DNA of 64,000 nucleotides from Emcibacter nanhaiensis. Its GTDB lineage: Bacteria > Pseudomonadota > Alphaproteobacteria > Sphingomonadales > Emcibacteraceae. The first letter of the stretch is position 1. Each line of letters opens with the position of its first letter. Of this stretch, positions 34,314 to 43,523 are shown piece after piece. The position numbers and the translations under genes were made by a program. The notes under the pieces were generated by a model. That model saw nothing but the letters and a program-made list of their open reading frames with translations, did not search any database and was not told where the DNA came from. The stretch is taken from positions 186,001 through 250,000 of the forward strand of contig NZ_VFIY01000014.1 of assembly GCF_006385175.1 (NCBI RefSeq), given 5' to 3'.

Positions 34314-35534
34314 TCAGTCCCCGCCCCGGCGCAGGATTGGTAGCTTGAAGCTCGCCCCACCGGCCAAAAAGAAATAGCCCATAAGCGCCGCCACTGTAGT
34401 GGACAACATGACTATGGACATGGGGGTCAGGGTCCCGTCATTCACCACCCCGGTCAATGAACCGATGATCCCGCCGACAAAATATTGGGCAGTCCCGAAC
34501 ACGCCGCTGGCAGTGCCGCTTTTCTCCGGAAAATAGGACATGAAGCAAGTCATGCCGTTGGAGGCTGTCAGCCCCATGCAGCCGACACCAAGGATCATCA
34601 GCGGGAAGACGAACTCCAGCCGGGCATAACCGGTGAGATTCAGCAGCACGAATCCAGCCATGGCCGCGCACTGCAGCGTCAGCCCCATGCCGAGGATCTG
34701 ATGCGGGGAGAAGAAATTCAGCAAAATGGGGTTGGTACGGTTCAGCACCATGGCCATGACCATATTGGAGCCGAACAGGAACGGGAACATTTCCTCGGAG
34801 ACGCCGAAATAGCTGATATAGAGGAAGGAGGAGCCAGTCAGGAATATATAGACCAGCGTCATACAGAAGGACTGGCTGATAATATATCCGACCGCCCTTT
34901 TATTCCGGAAAATTTCCAGATAGTCCCGCATCACTTGGGCAACGGAAAAACTGCCTTCCGGCTTGTGCTGCCGTTCGGGCATGCGTGGCATAATCACCAG
35001 CAACAGGACCAGGGCATAAAGGGCGATCACAAAGAAAATCCAGTGCCAGCCCAGAAACAGGAGGATAAAAGACCCCAGCCCCGGCGCCACCAGCGGCGCA
35101 ATACCCATGATCAGGCCGATCAGGGCAAAGATGCGGGCGGCTTCCTTGCCATCAAAACGATCCCTGACAATCGCCGGACCAACCACTGTGACAAACCCGC
35201 CACCAACCGCCTGGAACAGCCTCAGGCCGATAATAATATCGGCGGACGGGGCAAAAATAATGCCCAGGCAGCAGGTGAGGAAGACGAAGAGGCCAATGCG
35301 ACTGAGACGCCGGCGACCGAAATGGTCTGACAGCGGTCCGCCAAACATAAGGCCAAACCCCAACCCGAGGAAATACACGGCGATGGAAGTTTGCATATAG
35401 CTGACCTTGACGCCGAAAAACTCCGCCATGGTGGGCACGGCAGGAAGATAGGCGTCCGTCGCCATCGGCGACAAGGCGACCAGCATGCCCACCAGAAGCG
35501 CCAGTTTTTTGCCACTTTTCTGCTCTGTCATCAA
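34314..35534 (-). CDS. Bcr/CflA-family multidrug MFS transporter
   Basis: 406 residues with twelve hydrophobic segments. The opening TDAYLPAVPTMAEFFGV and the loop GGPLSDHFGRRRLSRIG between helices 2 and 3 are the Bcr/CflA version of MFS motif A. It exports small molecules by proton antiport across the inner membrane; the substrate is unknown. It is divergent from the MaoC gene across a spacer holding two 14-bp direct repeats. Confidence 0.92.
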   Translation of the reverse strand: MMTEQKSGKKLALLVGMLVALSPMATDAYLPAVPTMAEFFGVKVSYMQTSIAVYFLGLGFGLMFGGPLSDHFGRRRLSRIGLFVFLTCCLGIIFAPSADIIIGLRLFQAVGGGFVTVVGPAIVRDRFDGKEAARIFALIGLIMGIAPLVAPGLGSFILLFLGWHWIFFVIALYALVLLLVIMPRMPERQHKPEGSFSVAQVMRDYLEIFRNKRAVGYIISQSFCMTLVYIFLTGSSFLYISYFGVSEEMFPFLFGSNMVMAMVLNRTNPILLNFFSPHQILGMGLTLQCAAMAGFVLLNLTGYARLEFVFPLMILGVGCMGLTASNGMTCFMSYFPEKSGTASGVFGTAQYFVGGIIGSLTGVVNDGTLTPMSIVMLSTTVAALMGYFFLAGGASFKLPILRRGGD

Positions 35535-35587
35535 ATGCCCTGACTTTGGATTGATTATGCCGATACTTTATGGGACCGAAAAAGATT

Positions 35588-35647
35588 TACAAGTTAATTA
35601 TTTGCACAATATTCGTTTGCCTTACTTACAATATACAAGTTAATTAT
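35588..35647. promoter_or_regulatory. Pair of 14-bp direct repeats in a divergent promoter
   Basis: TACAAGTTAATTAT occurs at 35588-35601 and again at 35634-35647, 46 bases apart start to start, in the spacer between the MFS transporter and the MaoC gene. Exact repetition of an AT-rich 14-mer in a shared promoter suggests a regulator binding two sites. No regulator gene is adjacent. Confidence 0.5.
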
Positions 35648-35725
35648 ATGCCCTGTCCATATTGATTCCTGACAACACACCTGCTAGTTTCCCCAAGCCA
35701 CAGCCCGAGGGAAGGATAAGCGACA

Positions 35726-36217
35726 ATGGACTTGTTTACGTTAGAGGATTTCAAAGTCGGCCAGACAGACGAGTTTGGTGACTATCTGATCACCAAGGAA
35801 GAAATCATCGAATTCGCCAGGAAATATGATCCCCAGCTTTTCCATACCGATGAAGAATATGCCAAAAAATTCCATTTCGGTGACCTGATTGCCAGTGGCT
35901 GGATGACCTGTTCCGTCATGATGCGGATGTTCTGTGATCATTTCCTCAACAATTCCGCCGGCGCCGGCGCTCCGGGCGTGGACGAACTGCGCTGGAAAAA
36001 ACCGGTTTATGCCGGTGACCGCCTGCATTGTAAAACGGAAGTGCTGGACGTTATTCCCTCAAAAAGCCGGCCCTATCTCGGCACGGTCAAAACCAAAGTC
36101 GAAGTCATAAACCAGAAGGACGAGATCGTCCTCAGCCTCATTACCATCGCCATGTTCCTGAAGCGGGAAGCGGCGGAAAAGGCACAGACAGAAGGGCTCG
36201 CGCGGCTGCACGGTTGA
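35726..36217 (+). CDS. MaoC-like dehydratase (hotdog fold)
   Basis: 163 residues. The hydratase-2 active-site pattern is DPQLFHTDEEYAKKFHFGDLIASGW, with the Asp and His in place, followed by the hotdog core LRWKKPVYAGDRLHCKTEVLDV. Such proteins hydrate enoyl-CoA or bind acyl-thioesters in the cytosol. Its stop meets the stop of the convergent methyltransferase with no spacer. Confidence 0.92.
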   Translation: MDLFTLEDFKVGQTDEFGDYLITKEEIIEFARKYDPQLFHTDEEYAKKFHFGDLIASGWMTCSVMMRMFCDHFLNNSAGAGAPGVDELRWKKPVYAGDRLHCKTEVLDVIPSKSRPYLGTVKTKVEVINQKDEIVLSLITIAMFLKREAAEKAQTEGLARLHG

Positions 36218-36970
36218 TCAGCCCACCTGCCCCACCCGCAGCATCAGCGGCCAGGAGACCTCGCGAACCTTGGCCGGGTCTCCCCAGGCCGACAACAGGC
36301 GATCCCGCACCAGCGGCAGTGGATCATGCCCCTTGTCCTGCTTGTATCTGGCGACCGCCGACCAGGACCCGAAATAACCCATCAGCTGTTCGAAGTCCCA
36401 CAGCACAGTCATGGCGATGTCCGGCGCCGCCACCGTCCTGAAAGGAAAAGCCAGCCTCTTGTAGCCTTCCTCCACATGGATCCTCTCAGGCGGCCAGTAG
36501 GGGCCAATAATGCCGTTGTAGAGCTCTTCAATCGCGTCATCAATTTCCGGGGTCACGGAAGTTACGGCATAACTCCAGACAGCGATATAGCCGCCCGGTC
36601 TGACCACCCGCCTGACCTCCCGGTAAAAGGCCTCAAGGTCAAACCAGTGCAACGCCTGGGCCACGGTTACAAGATCAGCGATTCGATCTTCCAGGGGACA
36701 CTTGTCGGCCAGGGCGACCGCAAATGTGACGTTGTCCGGACCATGCGCATTGGCAATTTGCTCTGCACTGCCGTCAGTGGCGACAACTTTACTGAAATAG
36801 CGCGCCAGTCCCCGGCTCGCCTGGCCGCTGCCACAGGCACAGTCCCAGACCAGCTCCCGCCCGCCAAGGCCGGCAAGATAACCGAATAGCTCCTCCGGAT
36901 ATTCCGGACGGAACCGGCCATAGGACGTGGACTGGGTCGAAAAATGATCTTTAAATATGCCGTTGGACAT
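36218..36970 (-). CDS. Class I SAM-dependent methyltransferase
   Basis: 250 residues. The SAM motif is LVWDCACGSGQASRGLARYF; VVATDGSAEQIANA and the downstream LVTVAQALHWFDLEAFYREVRRVVRPGGYIAVW are motifs of the UbiE/biotin-synthesis-like methyltransferase_11 group. The target is unknown. The N-terminus FSTQSTSYGRFRPEYP is typical of a small-molecule methyltransferase subgroup. Monocistronic. Confidence 0.9.
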   Translation of the reverse strand: MSNGIFKDHFSTQSTSYGRFRPEYPEELFGYLAGLGGRELVWDCACGSGQASRGLARYFSKVVATDGSAEQIANAHGPDNVTFAVALADKCPLEDRIADLVTVAQALHWFDLEAFYREVRRVVRPGGYIAVWSYAVTSVTPEIDDAIEELYNGIIGPYWPPERIHVEEGYKRLAFPFRTVAAPDIAMTVLWDFEQLMGYFGSWSAVARYKQDKGHDPLPLVRDRLLSAWGDPAKVREVSWPLMLRVGQVG

Positions 36971-37097
36971 ATGCTTCTTTCGCTAAATTATCCATGGATA
37001 AGCGTGTTGCCGCTGAGCCATTACAGTCTAGTACACGGCCCTCCGAAACACAAATTTGCACCGGCGTTCACTACCCCTTTTTGCATATATTGAAAAT

Positions 37098-37114
37098 CAT
37101 ATATGGTTAACAAG
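37098..37114. repeat. 17-bp motif, second copy
   Basis: CATATATGGTTAACAAG, identical to 10721-10737, located about 155 bases upstream of the sigma-54 promoter. That distance is compatible with an enhancer-type activator site, but this is inference. Confidence 0.45.
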
Positions 37115-37267
37115 TGTTTGAATTATATTAACTATATTTGTTAATCAAGATGATAATAATTGTCATACTATTGCAGTGTAAAAATAAGAGTTTCATGTGT
37201 AAGGATTTCTTTACAGTTATGTTTTTTGATAACTGTCCAACCCCTTGATTCTCAACAAAATCCCAAT

Positions 37268-37283
37268 TGGCATATTTCTTGCT
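37268..37283 (+). promoter_or_regulatory. Sigma-54 promoter of the PEP-CTERM gene
   Basis: TGGCATATTTCTTGCT fits TGGCAYRNNNNTTGCW at every position: GG at 37269-37270, ten bases, GC at 37281-37282. Transcription would begin near 37294, about 36 bases before the ATG. From memory, PEP-CTERM genes in exosortase A bacteria are often RpoN-dependent through PrsK/PrsR, which agrees with this site. Confidence 0.75.
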
Positions 37284-37329
37284 GCTGATACTCCCGATCA
37301 ATTTCGGTCGTGTAAGAGGAGATTAATCT

Positions 37330-38481
37330 ATGAAAGCCAAATTTTTGGTCATCGCCGCTACCGCGTTAACCACCCTGTCGGGTGCCAGCGCGTTTGCCGG
37401 CACAATTACGGACTGGAACACGGATAATGTTGATGTACCTGCCGGTCCCTATATTGATGATGTTACATATTACAGCACAATTTATGATCAGGATGTCACT
37501 GGCGGTACCGCCGGTGCCACCACCAACGGCAGAATTGCCTTCACCCCGCCGGAAGCCTCCGGTCCGGGTATCACCGTTATCAACAATGAGCCCTATCCCG
37601 GTGAGGGCAACGCCATTCCGGATTGTATCATCGCCTCCGGCGGTGCCGCATGCCAGGATCCGTTCCAGAGCGGCAAACGTTACAAGCTGCAGATTACCGA
37701 TACCGGCGCTATTGACCTGGTCTTCAACGTCAGCGAAGACGCTGAAGTAAACAGCTACCGCGTCTTCCAGAAGATCATCAACGCCACCGGCGGCCGCCTG
37801 GAAGGTTTCGACATCCAGCTCGGCTTTAACATTGGTGACGAGTTCGTGCAGTCCACAGCGGGCGACGGCCTCGGCTTTGACCTGGCCGAAGGGTCCCAGG
37901 CCAATTTCCCGTTCGGCCTGTTCGGCGATGCCGACACCAACCAGCATCACGATCTGGACGGTTTCTTCGACAATGATGCCCGGGCCGGTTTCCTGACCAG
38001 CCTGACGGAAGACGAACTGAGCTCCACTGGCCTGTTCGGTGTTTATGAAGAAATGTTCGGTGACTGGCTTGCCCTGTCAATGGTACCGGAAGGCTATTTC
38101 TGGGATCATGACGGCGATCCGGAAACCGACGCAATCCTGATGGCCTGGCTGAACGCCGACGGCGAGTGGGAAATGCGTCGCGCCGAAGATGGTAGTGAAG
38201 CCGTTCCGACTGCCCCGACCATCGTAACAGAACAGGACCTGATCGATGCCGGCTATGAACTCGGTGTGATCGAGGATCTGGCCAACGTCAACACCGACTT
38301 CTATATCTCTGTCGGTGATATCTCAAGCTGGCTGACCTATGACGTTTCACCGCTTGCGCAGATCGGCGAAGCCAGCTTCACTTTGCGCCTGGTAGCGAGA
38401 GAAGTTCCGGCCCCTGCCGCCCTCGGCCTGATGGGTCTGGGTCTCGGCCTGTTCGGCTGGCGCCGTCGCAAATCAGCCTAA
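37330..38481 (+). CDS. PEP-CTERM-type surface protein (choice-of-anchor F-like)
   Basis: 383 residues. A Sec signal peptide (MKAKFLVIAATALTTLSGASAFA) leads into an extracellular beta-rich region. The C-terminus is a PEP-CTERM sorting signal: VPAPAALGLMGLGLGLFGW, then RRRKSA. The usual PEP triplet is PAP here. Exosortase would cleave the signal and hand the protein to the outer surface. ITDWNTDNVDVP and GGRLEGFDIQLGF recall the choice-of-anchor F family (from memory). A single gene behind a sigma-54 promoter, closed by a strong terminator. Confidence 0.85.
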   Translation: MKAKFLVIAATALTTLSGASAFAGTITDWNTDNVDVPAGPYIDDVTYYSTIYDQDVTGGTAGATTNGRIAFTPPEASGPGITVINNEPYPGEGNAIPDCIIASGGAACQDPFQSGKRYKLQITDTGAIDLVFNVSEDAEVNSYRVFQKIINATGGRLEGFDIQLGFNIGDEFVQSTAGDGLGFDLAEGSQANFPFGLFGDADTNQHHDLDGFFDNDARAGFLTSLTEDELSSTGLFGVYEEMFGDWLALSMVPEGYFWDHDGDPETDAILMAWLNADGEWEMRRAEDGSEAVPTAPTIVTEQDLIDAGYELGVIEDLANVNTDFYISVGDISSWLTYDVSPLAQIGEASFTLRLVAREVPAPAALGLMGLGLGLFGWRRRKSA

Positions 38482-38507
38482 CCTGATTAGGTAGAACAGC
38501 TTTAGAC

Positions 38508-38536
38508 CGCCCCGGCCCAGCCGGGGCGTTTTTTTT
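38508..38536 (+). terminator. Intrinsic terminator of the PEP-CTERM gene
   Basis: CGCCCCGGC (38508-38516) pairs with GCCGGGGCG (38520-38528), followed by eight T. It lies 27 bases after the stop. Confidence 0.93.
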
Positions 38537-38547
38537 ATGCAGAAGAC

Positions 38548-39078
38548 CTATTCCCCTTCGTAAGACACAAGACAATGGACCGGACATCCGTGGGCCCGCA
38601 ATTTATCGGCTCCGCCCAAGTCCGGCAGATCGATAACAAACAGGCTGCCGATCACTTCCGCCTTCACGTCGCGCAGAAGCTCCAGGGCGGCCACCGCCGT
38701 GCCGCCGGTGGCAATCAGGTCATCAACGATCAGTACCCGGTCACCGGGCTCCACCGCGTCGGTGTGGATTTCCAGGGTATCGGTGCCATATTCCAGGTTA
38801 TATTCCCGGCTGATTGTCTTCCAAGGCAATTTTCCGGCCTTGCGGACCGGGACAAACCCCACCCCCAGGTGATGGGCCAGCGCCCCGCCGAGAATGAAGC
38901 CCCGCGCCTCGATGCCGGCGATCCGGGTAATCTTCATGTCTGAACAATGATCCGCCATCTCAAGGATCAACCGCTGCAGGGCCCTGCCGTTCTGGAACAG
39001 GGTCGTGACATCCCGGAACTGGATGCCGGGAATAGGATAGTCGGGGATGGTGCGAATATGGTCCCTGATCCAGCTCAT
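38548..39078 (-). CDS. apt: Adenine phosphoribosyltransferase
   Basis: 176 residues. The PRPP-binding motif RVLIVDDLIATGGTAVAALEL is intact, and PIPGIQFRDVTTLFQNG is the usual N-terminus. It salvages adenine to AMP using PRPP. It overlaps mtnP by 4 nt: MtnP releases adenine from methylthioadenosine and Apt recaptures it, so the pair forms one pathway step after the other. Confidence 0.96.
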   Translation of the reverse strand: MSWIRDHIRTIPDYPIPGIQFRDVTTLFQNGRALQRLILEMADHCSDMKITRIAGIEARGFILGGALAHHLGVGFVPVRKAGKLPWKTISREYNLEYGTDTLEIHTDAVEPGDRVLIVDDLIATGGTAVAALELLRDVKAEVIGSLFVIDLPDLGGADKLRAHGCPVHCLVSYEGE

Positions 39079-39965
39079 TTCTCTTCTCCCCCCAGGACCC
39101 GGGCCGTAATGGCCGACAGGCGGGCCAGCATCTGCGGATCCCGCGCCGCCGGCGCCGTCATCATCGCCGTATCCAGGGCATGGTCACAGCCCTTCACACA
39201 GGGGTGACGATCACCGGCCTGCGCCAGCAACGGCGCCACCGTCCTGACCAGGCGCTTACCCTTGTCTACGTTCGCCGACAGTGTTTTCAGAATTTCCTGC
39301 ACATCCACCGTGCCGTGATCCGGATGCCAGCTGTCATAGTCGGTGACCATCACCACCGGGCAATAACAGATTTCCGCTTCCCGGGCCAGCTTGGCCTCCG
39401 GCATGTTGCTCATGCCGATCACATCACAGCCCCAGGCGCGATACATTCTGGATTCCGCAATGGTGGAAAATTGCGGCCCTTCCATGGCCAGGTAGGTCCC
39501 GCCGCGGTGGCAGGGGATCCCCTCCTGTTTCAGCGCCCGCTCGACCACGTCAGACAGGCTGTCGCAGGTGGGATGGGCAAAGGAGACATGGGCGACCAGG
39601 CCGGGGCCAAAAAAGCTCTTGTCCCGGGCGAAGGTGCGATCGACATACTGGTCGACGATGACAAAATCACCGGGTTTCAAATCTTCGCGAAAGGAGCCCA
39701 CGGCGCTGATGGACAATATGTCGGTCACCCCCGCCCGCTTCAGGGCGTCGATATTGGCCCGGTAATTAATGTCCGTGGGACTGTATCTGTGTCCCTTGCC
39801 ATGCCGCGGCAGAAAAACAAGCTCCTGGCCGTCCAGGGTGCCGAAAACAAGTTCGTCAGAAGGCTCCCCGAACGGGCTCTCAAGCCGGAGCCGCTGCATA
39901 TTCTCCAGCCCCTCCAGATCATACAGACCGCTGCCGCCGATAATACCGAGTTTTGTCTTTGTCAT
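39075..39965 (-). CDS. mtnP: S-methyl-5'-thioadenosine phosphorylase
   Basis: 296 residues. GIIGGSGLYDLEGL at the start, LPRHGKGHRYSPTDINYRAN for phosphate and nucleoside binding, and LAMEGPQFSTIAESRMYR are typical of MTAP-type phosphorylases. MSNMPEAKLAREAEICY follows and the Asp of VTDYDSWH binds the base. It splits methylthioadenosine, the polyamine and quorum-signal by-product, to adenine. Coupled to apt downstream. Confidence 0.95.
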   Translation of the reverse strand: MTKTKLGIIGGSGLYDLEGLENMQRLRLESPFGEPSDELVFGTLDGQELVFLPRHGKGHRYSPTDINYRANIDALKRAGVTDILSISAVGSFREDLKPGDFVIVDQYVDRTFARDKSFFGPGLVAHVSFAHPTCDSLSDVVERALKQEGIPCHRGGTYLAMEGPQFSTIAESRMYRAWGCDVIGMSNMPEAKLAREAEICYCPVVMVTDYDSWHPDHGTVDVQEILKTLSANVDKGKRLVRTVAPLLAQAGDRHPCVKGCDHALDTAMMTAPAARDPQMLARLSAITARVLGGEEK

Positions 39966-40002
39966 TTTATCGCCTCAGGATAATCCACTAGCAGCAGCAT
40001 AC

Positions 40003-40031
40003 AAAAAGGGCTGCCCGGGGGCAGCCCTTTT
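40003..40031 (-). terminator. Bidirectional-looking terminator after petABC
   Basis: AAAAAGGGCTGCC and GGCAGCCCTTTT form a strong stem with A and T tracts on both sides, 38 bases downstream of petC on the minus strand. It ends the petABC transcript before mtnP. Confidence 0.88.
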
Positions 40032-40069
40032 CTTTGAAATCTTTATTTGAGCGGCTAATTTCTGCCGTC

Positions 40070-40903
40070 TTATTTCTGGTCGTCTTCCTCGTCCAGTTTC
40101 GCCCAGACAGACTTGTTGGCAAAATAGAGCAGGATGGTGAGCACGATCATGAAGCCCATCACCCGCAGGCCGAGGGACTTACGGGCCTCCAGCTTGGGCT
40201 CGGACGCCCAGTACATGAAGGTCGCAACGTCGTGGGCCATCTGCTCAACCGTTGCCGGCGTACCGTCAGCATATTCCACCTGGTCGTCACCGAGCGGCGC
40301 TGCCATGGCAATCTGGTGTCCGGCAAAGACGCGGTTATAGTGCAGGCCATCCATCACATGGAAACCTTCCGGTGCTTCTTCATAACCGGTCAGGATGCCC
40401 ATGATATAGTCTTCACCGTAAATGCTGTTCCACGGTGTGAACAGGGACAGGTGCTCACGGCTTTTGGCCAGCACAGAGAAGTCCGGCGGATAAGCACCGC
40501 CGTTGGCCGCACGGGCTTCTTGCTCATTGGCAAACGGAGACGGGAAATAGTCGGACGGACGACCCGGACGAGTGAACATTTCACCATCGTCGTTGGGACC
40601 GTCTACAACTTCATAGTCCTTGGCAATAGCCTTCAGTTCGTCTTCGTTGTAACCAAAGGCTTCCAGTTCACGGAAAGCCACCATTTTCAGGGAGTGACAG
40701 GCGGAACAAACTTCCTTGTAAACCTGGAAACCACGCTGCAAGGCAGCCTTGTCATATGTCCCGAACGGTCCGGCATGAGGCCATTCGTGCTTTTCAATAT
40801 GCACTTCTTCGCCACCACCGGAAGCATGCGCCATACCCGCGCCAAGTGTCACGACAGAGACTGCAACAACAGCAAGGCTGATATTTTTAAGTGATTTCAA
40901 CAT
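40070..40903 (-). CDS. petC: Cytochrome c1 of the bc1 complex
   Basis: 277 residues. A signal peptide precedes the periplasmic domain, CSACHS provides the covalent heme site (CxxCH near residue 60) and a single C-terminal transmembrane helix (RVMGFMIVLTILLYFA) anchors it. It passes electrons from the Rieske protein to cytochrome c. Last gene of petABC, 5 nt after petB. Confidence 0.96.
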   Translation of the reverse strand: MLKSLKNISLAVVAVSVVTLGAGMAHASGGGEEVHIEKHEWPHAGPFGTYDKAALQRGFQVYKEVCSACHSLKMVAFRELEAFGYNEDELKAIAKDYEVVDGPNDDGEMFTRPGRPSDYFPSPFANEQEARAANGGAYPPDFSVLAKSREHLSLFTPWNSIYGEDYIMGILTGYEEAPEGFHVMDGLHYNRVFAGHQIAMAAPLGDDQVEYADGTPATVEQMAHDVATFMYWASEPKLEARKSLGLRVMGFMIVLTILLYFANKSVWAKLDEEDDQK

Positions 40904-40908
40904 ATCCC

Positions 40909-42180
40909 TTAGCCTTTCTTTTTGTCGAGTACAGCCTGCGCAATACTGGTCGGCAGGGGTTTGGTCGTTTCCGTGCGGCTGACAAACGGCAGCAGCACCA
41001 GGAAGTAACCGAAGTAGTAAACAGTGGAAACCTGGGCAAAAATCAAAGCAGAGATTCCACCATCACCGACATGCAGAATGATATCGTCGGGTGACTTGCC
41101 TCCCAGGTAGCCGAGGAAGATACCGTTGACTACAAACAGCCAGAACAGGAACTTGGTCACGGGGCGGAAGGTGGCGGACCGTACTTTGGAGCCATCGAGC
41201 CACGGCAGGGCAAACAGGATCAGGATGGAGGCAAACATGGCCACAACACCCAGCAGCTTGTCCGGAATGGCGCGCAGGATCGCATAGAACGGCAGGTAGT
41301 ACCATTCGGGCACGATGTGAGCCGGGGTCACCATCGGGTCAGCCTCGATATAGTTATCAGGGTGACCGAGGATATTCGGCATATAAAAGACAAACAGGGC
41401 GAAGAACATGATGAACACAGCCAGCCCCAGTCCGTCTTTCACCACATAGTAGGGATAGAACGGAATACGGTCAGCCGGGCCTTTTACTTCGATGCCCAGC
41501 GGGTTGTTGGACCCCGGGATATGCAGCGCCCAGATATGCAGGATAACAACACCGGCAATCACGAACGGCAGCAGATAGTGAAGACTGAAGAAGCGGTTGA
41601 GCGTCGGGTTATCGACGGAGAAACCACCCCACAGGAAGTTCACGATGTCATCGCCGATTACCGGGATAAAGTCAAAGGCGCTGAACAGGTTGGTAATAAC
41701 CGTCGCCCCCCAGAAGCTCATCTGACCCCAGGGCAGCACGTAACCCATGAAACCGGTCGCCATCATCAGCAGATAAATGATGATGCCGAGGAACCACAGT
41801 ACCTCACGCGGCGACTTGTAGGAGCCGTAATACATGCCGCGCAGGATATGCACATAGACCACGACGAAGAACATCGAGGCGCCGTTGGCATGGATATAGC
41901 GCAGCAGCCAGCCGTAGTTTACATCACGCATGATGTGCTCGACACTGCGGAAAGCGTAATCCACATGCGGCGTATAATGCATGACCAGTACGATCCCGGT
42001 CAGGATCTGGACCACCAGCATGAAGCCGGCCAGGGAACCGAAGTTCCACCAGTAGTTCAGGTTGCGCGGCTCGTAGCAGCCGGCGCCAACATAGCGATAA
42101 ACAGTGTTCAGGATCGGCAGACGATCATTGAACCACTTCACCCCCGGATTCGTGGGGTTGTAATCTTCTTTATAGGCCAT
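40909..42180 (-). CDS. petB: Cytochrome b of the bc1 complex
   Basis: 423 residues with eight transmembrane helices. The heme-ligating His pairs lie in the second and fourth helices ([51 protein letters not shown]). The Qo-site PEWY motif is present in [15 protein letters not shown]. It oxidises ubiquinol at the periplasmic side and is the proton-moving core of the complex. It lies 10 nt after petA. Confidence 0.97.
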   Translation of the reverse strand: MAYKEDYNPTNPGVKWFNDRLPILNTVYRYVGAGCYEPRNLNYWWNFGSLAGFMLVVQILTGIVLVMHYTPHVDYAFRSVEHIMRDVNYGWLLRYIHANGASMFFVVVYVHILRGMYYGSYKSPREVLWFLGIIIYLLMMATGFMGYVLPWGQMSFWGATVITNLFSAFDFIPVIGDDIVNFLWGGFSVDNPTLNRFFSLHYLLPFVIAGVVILHIWALHIPGSNNPLGIEVKGPADRIPFYPYYVVKDGLGLAVFIMFFALFVFYMPNILGHPDNYIEADPMVTPAHIVPEWYYLPFYAILRAIPDKLLGVVAMFASILILFALPWLDGSKVRSATFRPVTKFLFWLFVVNGIFLGYLGGKSPDDIILHVGDGGISALIFAQVSTVYYFGYFLVLLPFVSRTETTKPLPTSIAQAVLDKKKG

Positions 42181-42190
42181 TTACCCCTCC

Positions 42191-42724
42191 CTATCCGATT
42201 TTCACGGTTGTGTCGTTGAGGAATACATATTCCGGAATCGGCAAGTTCAGCGGAGCCGGACCCTTGCGGATACGACCGGAAAGGTCATAGTGAGAGCCGT
42301 GACAGGGGCAGAACCATCCGTCCGGACCGGTTCCATGGACATCCAGCGGCACACATCCAAGATGGGTACACACACCGACCATGATCAGCCATTCCGGTTT
42401 CTGAACCCGGGATTCGTCTGTCGCAGGATCCTTCAGGTCTGCATTATCGTCGGCTTCCGCCTTGGCGATTTCCTCTGCACTGCGATGCCGGATAAATACC
42501 GGCTTACCGCGCCAGAGAACCTTGACGGTCTGTCCTACGGGAATTGCGGACAGATCTACTTCTGTGGATGCAAGTGCCAGCACATCGGCTGCCGGATTCA
42601 TCTGATCGATCAGCGGCCAGGCTGCCAGGGCGGCACCTGTAACACTGACCGCTCCACTTGCGACATAAAGGAAGTTACGACGGGTAACTTCACCTTCCTG
42701 TTCATTGTGGTCTATAGTGGCCAT
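42191..42724 (-). CDS. petA: Rieske iron-sulfur protein of the bc1 complex
   Basis: 177 residues. A twin-arginine type N-terminus (TRRNFLYVASGAVSVTGAA) serves as export signal and membrane anchor. The [2Fe-2S] ligands are in CTHLGC and CPCHGSHYD, with the disulfide-forming Cys also present. First gene of petABC, with GAGGGG upstream of the ATG. Confidence 0.97.
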   Translation of the reverse strand: MATIDHNEQEGEVTRRNFLYVASGAVSVTGAALAAWPLIDQMNPAADVLALASTEVDLSAIPVGQTVKVLWRGKPVFIRHRSAEEIAKAEADDNADLKDPATDESRVQKPEWLIMVGVCTHLGCVPLDVHGTGPDGWFCPCHGSHYDLSGRIRKGPAPLNLPIPEYVFLNDTTVKIG

Positions 42725-43048
42725 TAAAAAACCCCTCGAATGCGAATACGCAGATTAAAACTCAGTAAAATCAATATTTCTCAGACGGGATATGGGAACT
42801 TAATCCACCCTACTAACAACCAAATGCCGAACCCATCCAAAACAAACTCTGCGAGCACAGGTTTACTCAGATTAAACACAAGATGCAACGACTTTTCACA
42901 AGATTAGGACAAGTTATTTCCTGCTAAAAAACCGATTGCTCTGGGAATTACCCACTCGGGGTTGCTTTTCGGAAGGCTCTCAGGCGGTTGCGGACCGGAC
43001 ATTAATGGAATATATCTGGCAGCGAAACTTCAACCTCGTAATATTACA
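42725..43048. other. Divergent promoter region petA/trmL
   Basis: 324 bases, AT-rich near petA and GC-richer toward trmL. I see no gene, long repeat or RNA. It must hold the petABC and trmL promoters, but no unambiguous -35/-10 pair stands out. Confidence 0.7.
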
Positions 43049-43519
43049 ATGATTCAGCTCGCCCTTTATCAGCCCGACATACCGCCGAATACGGGCACCA
43101 TTATCCGCATGGCGGCCTGCCTCGGTGTCACCGTCCATATTATAGAGCCCTGCGGCTTTCCCTTCGGCGAAAAATCATTCCGCCGGGCCGGTATGGATTA
43201 CCTGGACCAGAGCCTGGTCGTCCGCCACCGGAGCTGGGAGGATTTCCTTGAGGCGAAGCCAGACAGCAGCCGTCTTTTGCTGCTGACAACTGCGGGCGCC
43301 ACTCCTTATACCGATTGCAGCTTTGAGACAGACGATATCCTGCTTCTCGGCCGCGAAAGCGCCGGCGTGCCCGAAGATATCCATACCCTGGCTGATCAGC
43401 GCCTGCTGATCCCCATGACCCCGGACACAAGATCGTTGAATGTGGCGGTCTCTGCCGCTATGGTGCTGGGGGAGGCCCTGCGCCAGACAAATCAATTTCC
43501 GAAAATTCCCACAGGATAA
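43049..43519 (+). CDS. trmL: tRNA (cytidine/uridine-34-2'-O)-methyltransferase TrmL
   Basis: 156 residues from the ATG at 43049, directly before [19 protein letters not shown], the family start. The SPOUT knot motifs [16 protein letters not shown] and [20 protein letters not shown] are intact. It methylates the wobble base of tRNA-Leu isoacceptors. It begins the trmL-hemF-lipase run, opposite petABC. Confidence 0.94.
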   Translation: MIQLALYQPDIPPNTGTIIRMAACLGVTVHIIEPCGFPFGEKSFRRAGMDYLDQSLVVRHRSWEDFLEAKPDSSRLLLLTTAGATPYTDCSFETDDILLLGRESAGVPEDIHTLADQRLLIPMTPDTRSLNVAVSAAMVLGEALRQTNQFPKIPTG

Positions 43520-43523
43520 AAAA

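Larger units (their letters stand above)
36971..37329. other. Intergenic promoter region of the PEP-CTERM gene
   Basis: 359 bases, AT-rich. It holds the second copy of the 17-bp motif (37098-37114), a consensus sigma-54 promoter (37268-37283) and an AGAGGAG Shine-Dalgarno just before the ATG at 37330. Between them 37115-37245 is AT-rich with several TTAA-type palindromes that might serve as enhancer or activator sites. No gene is present. Confidence 0.8.
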
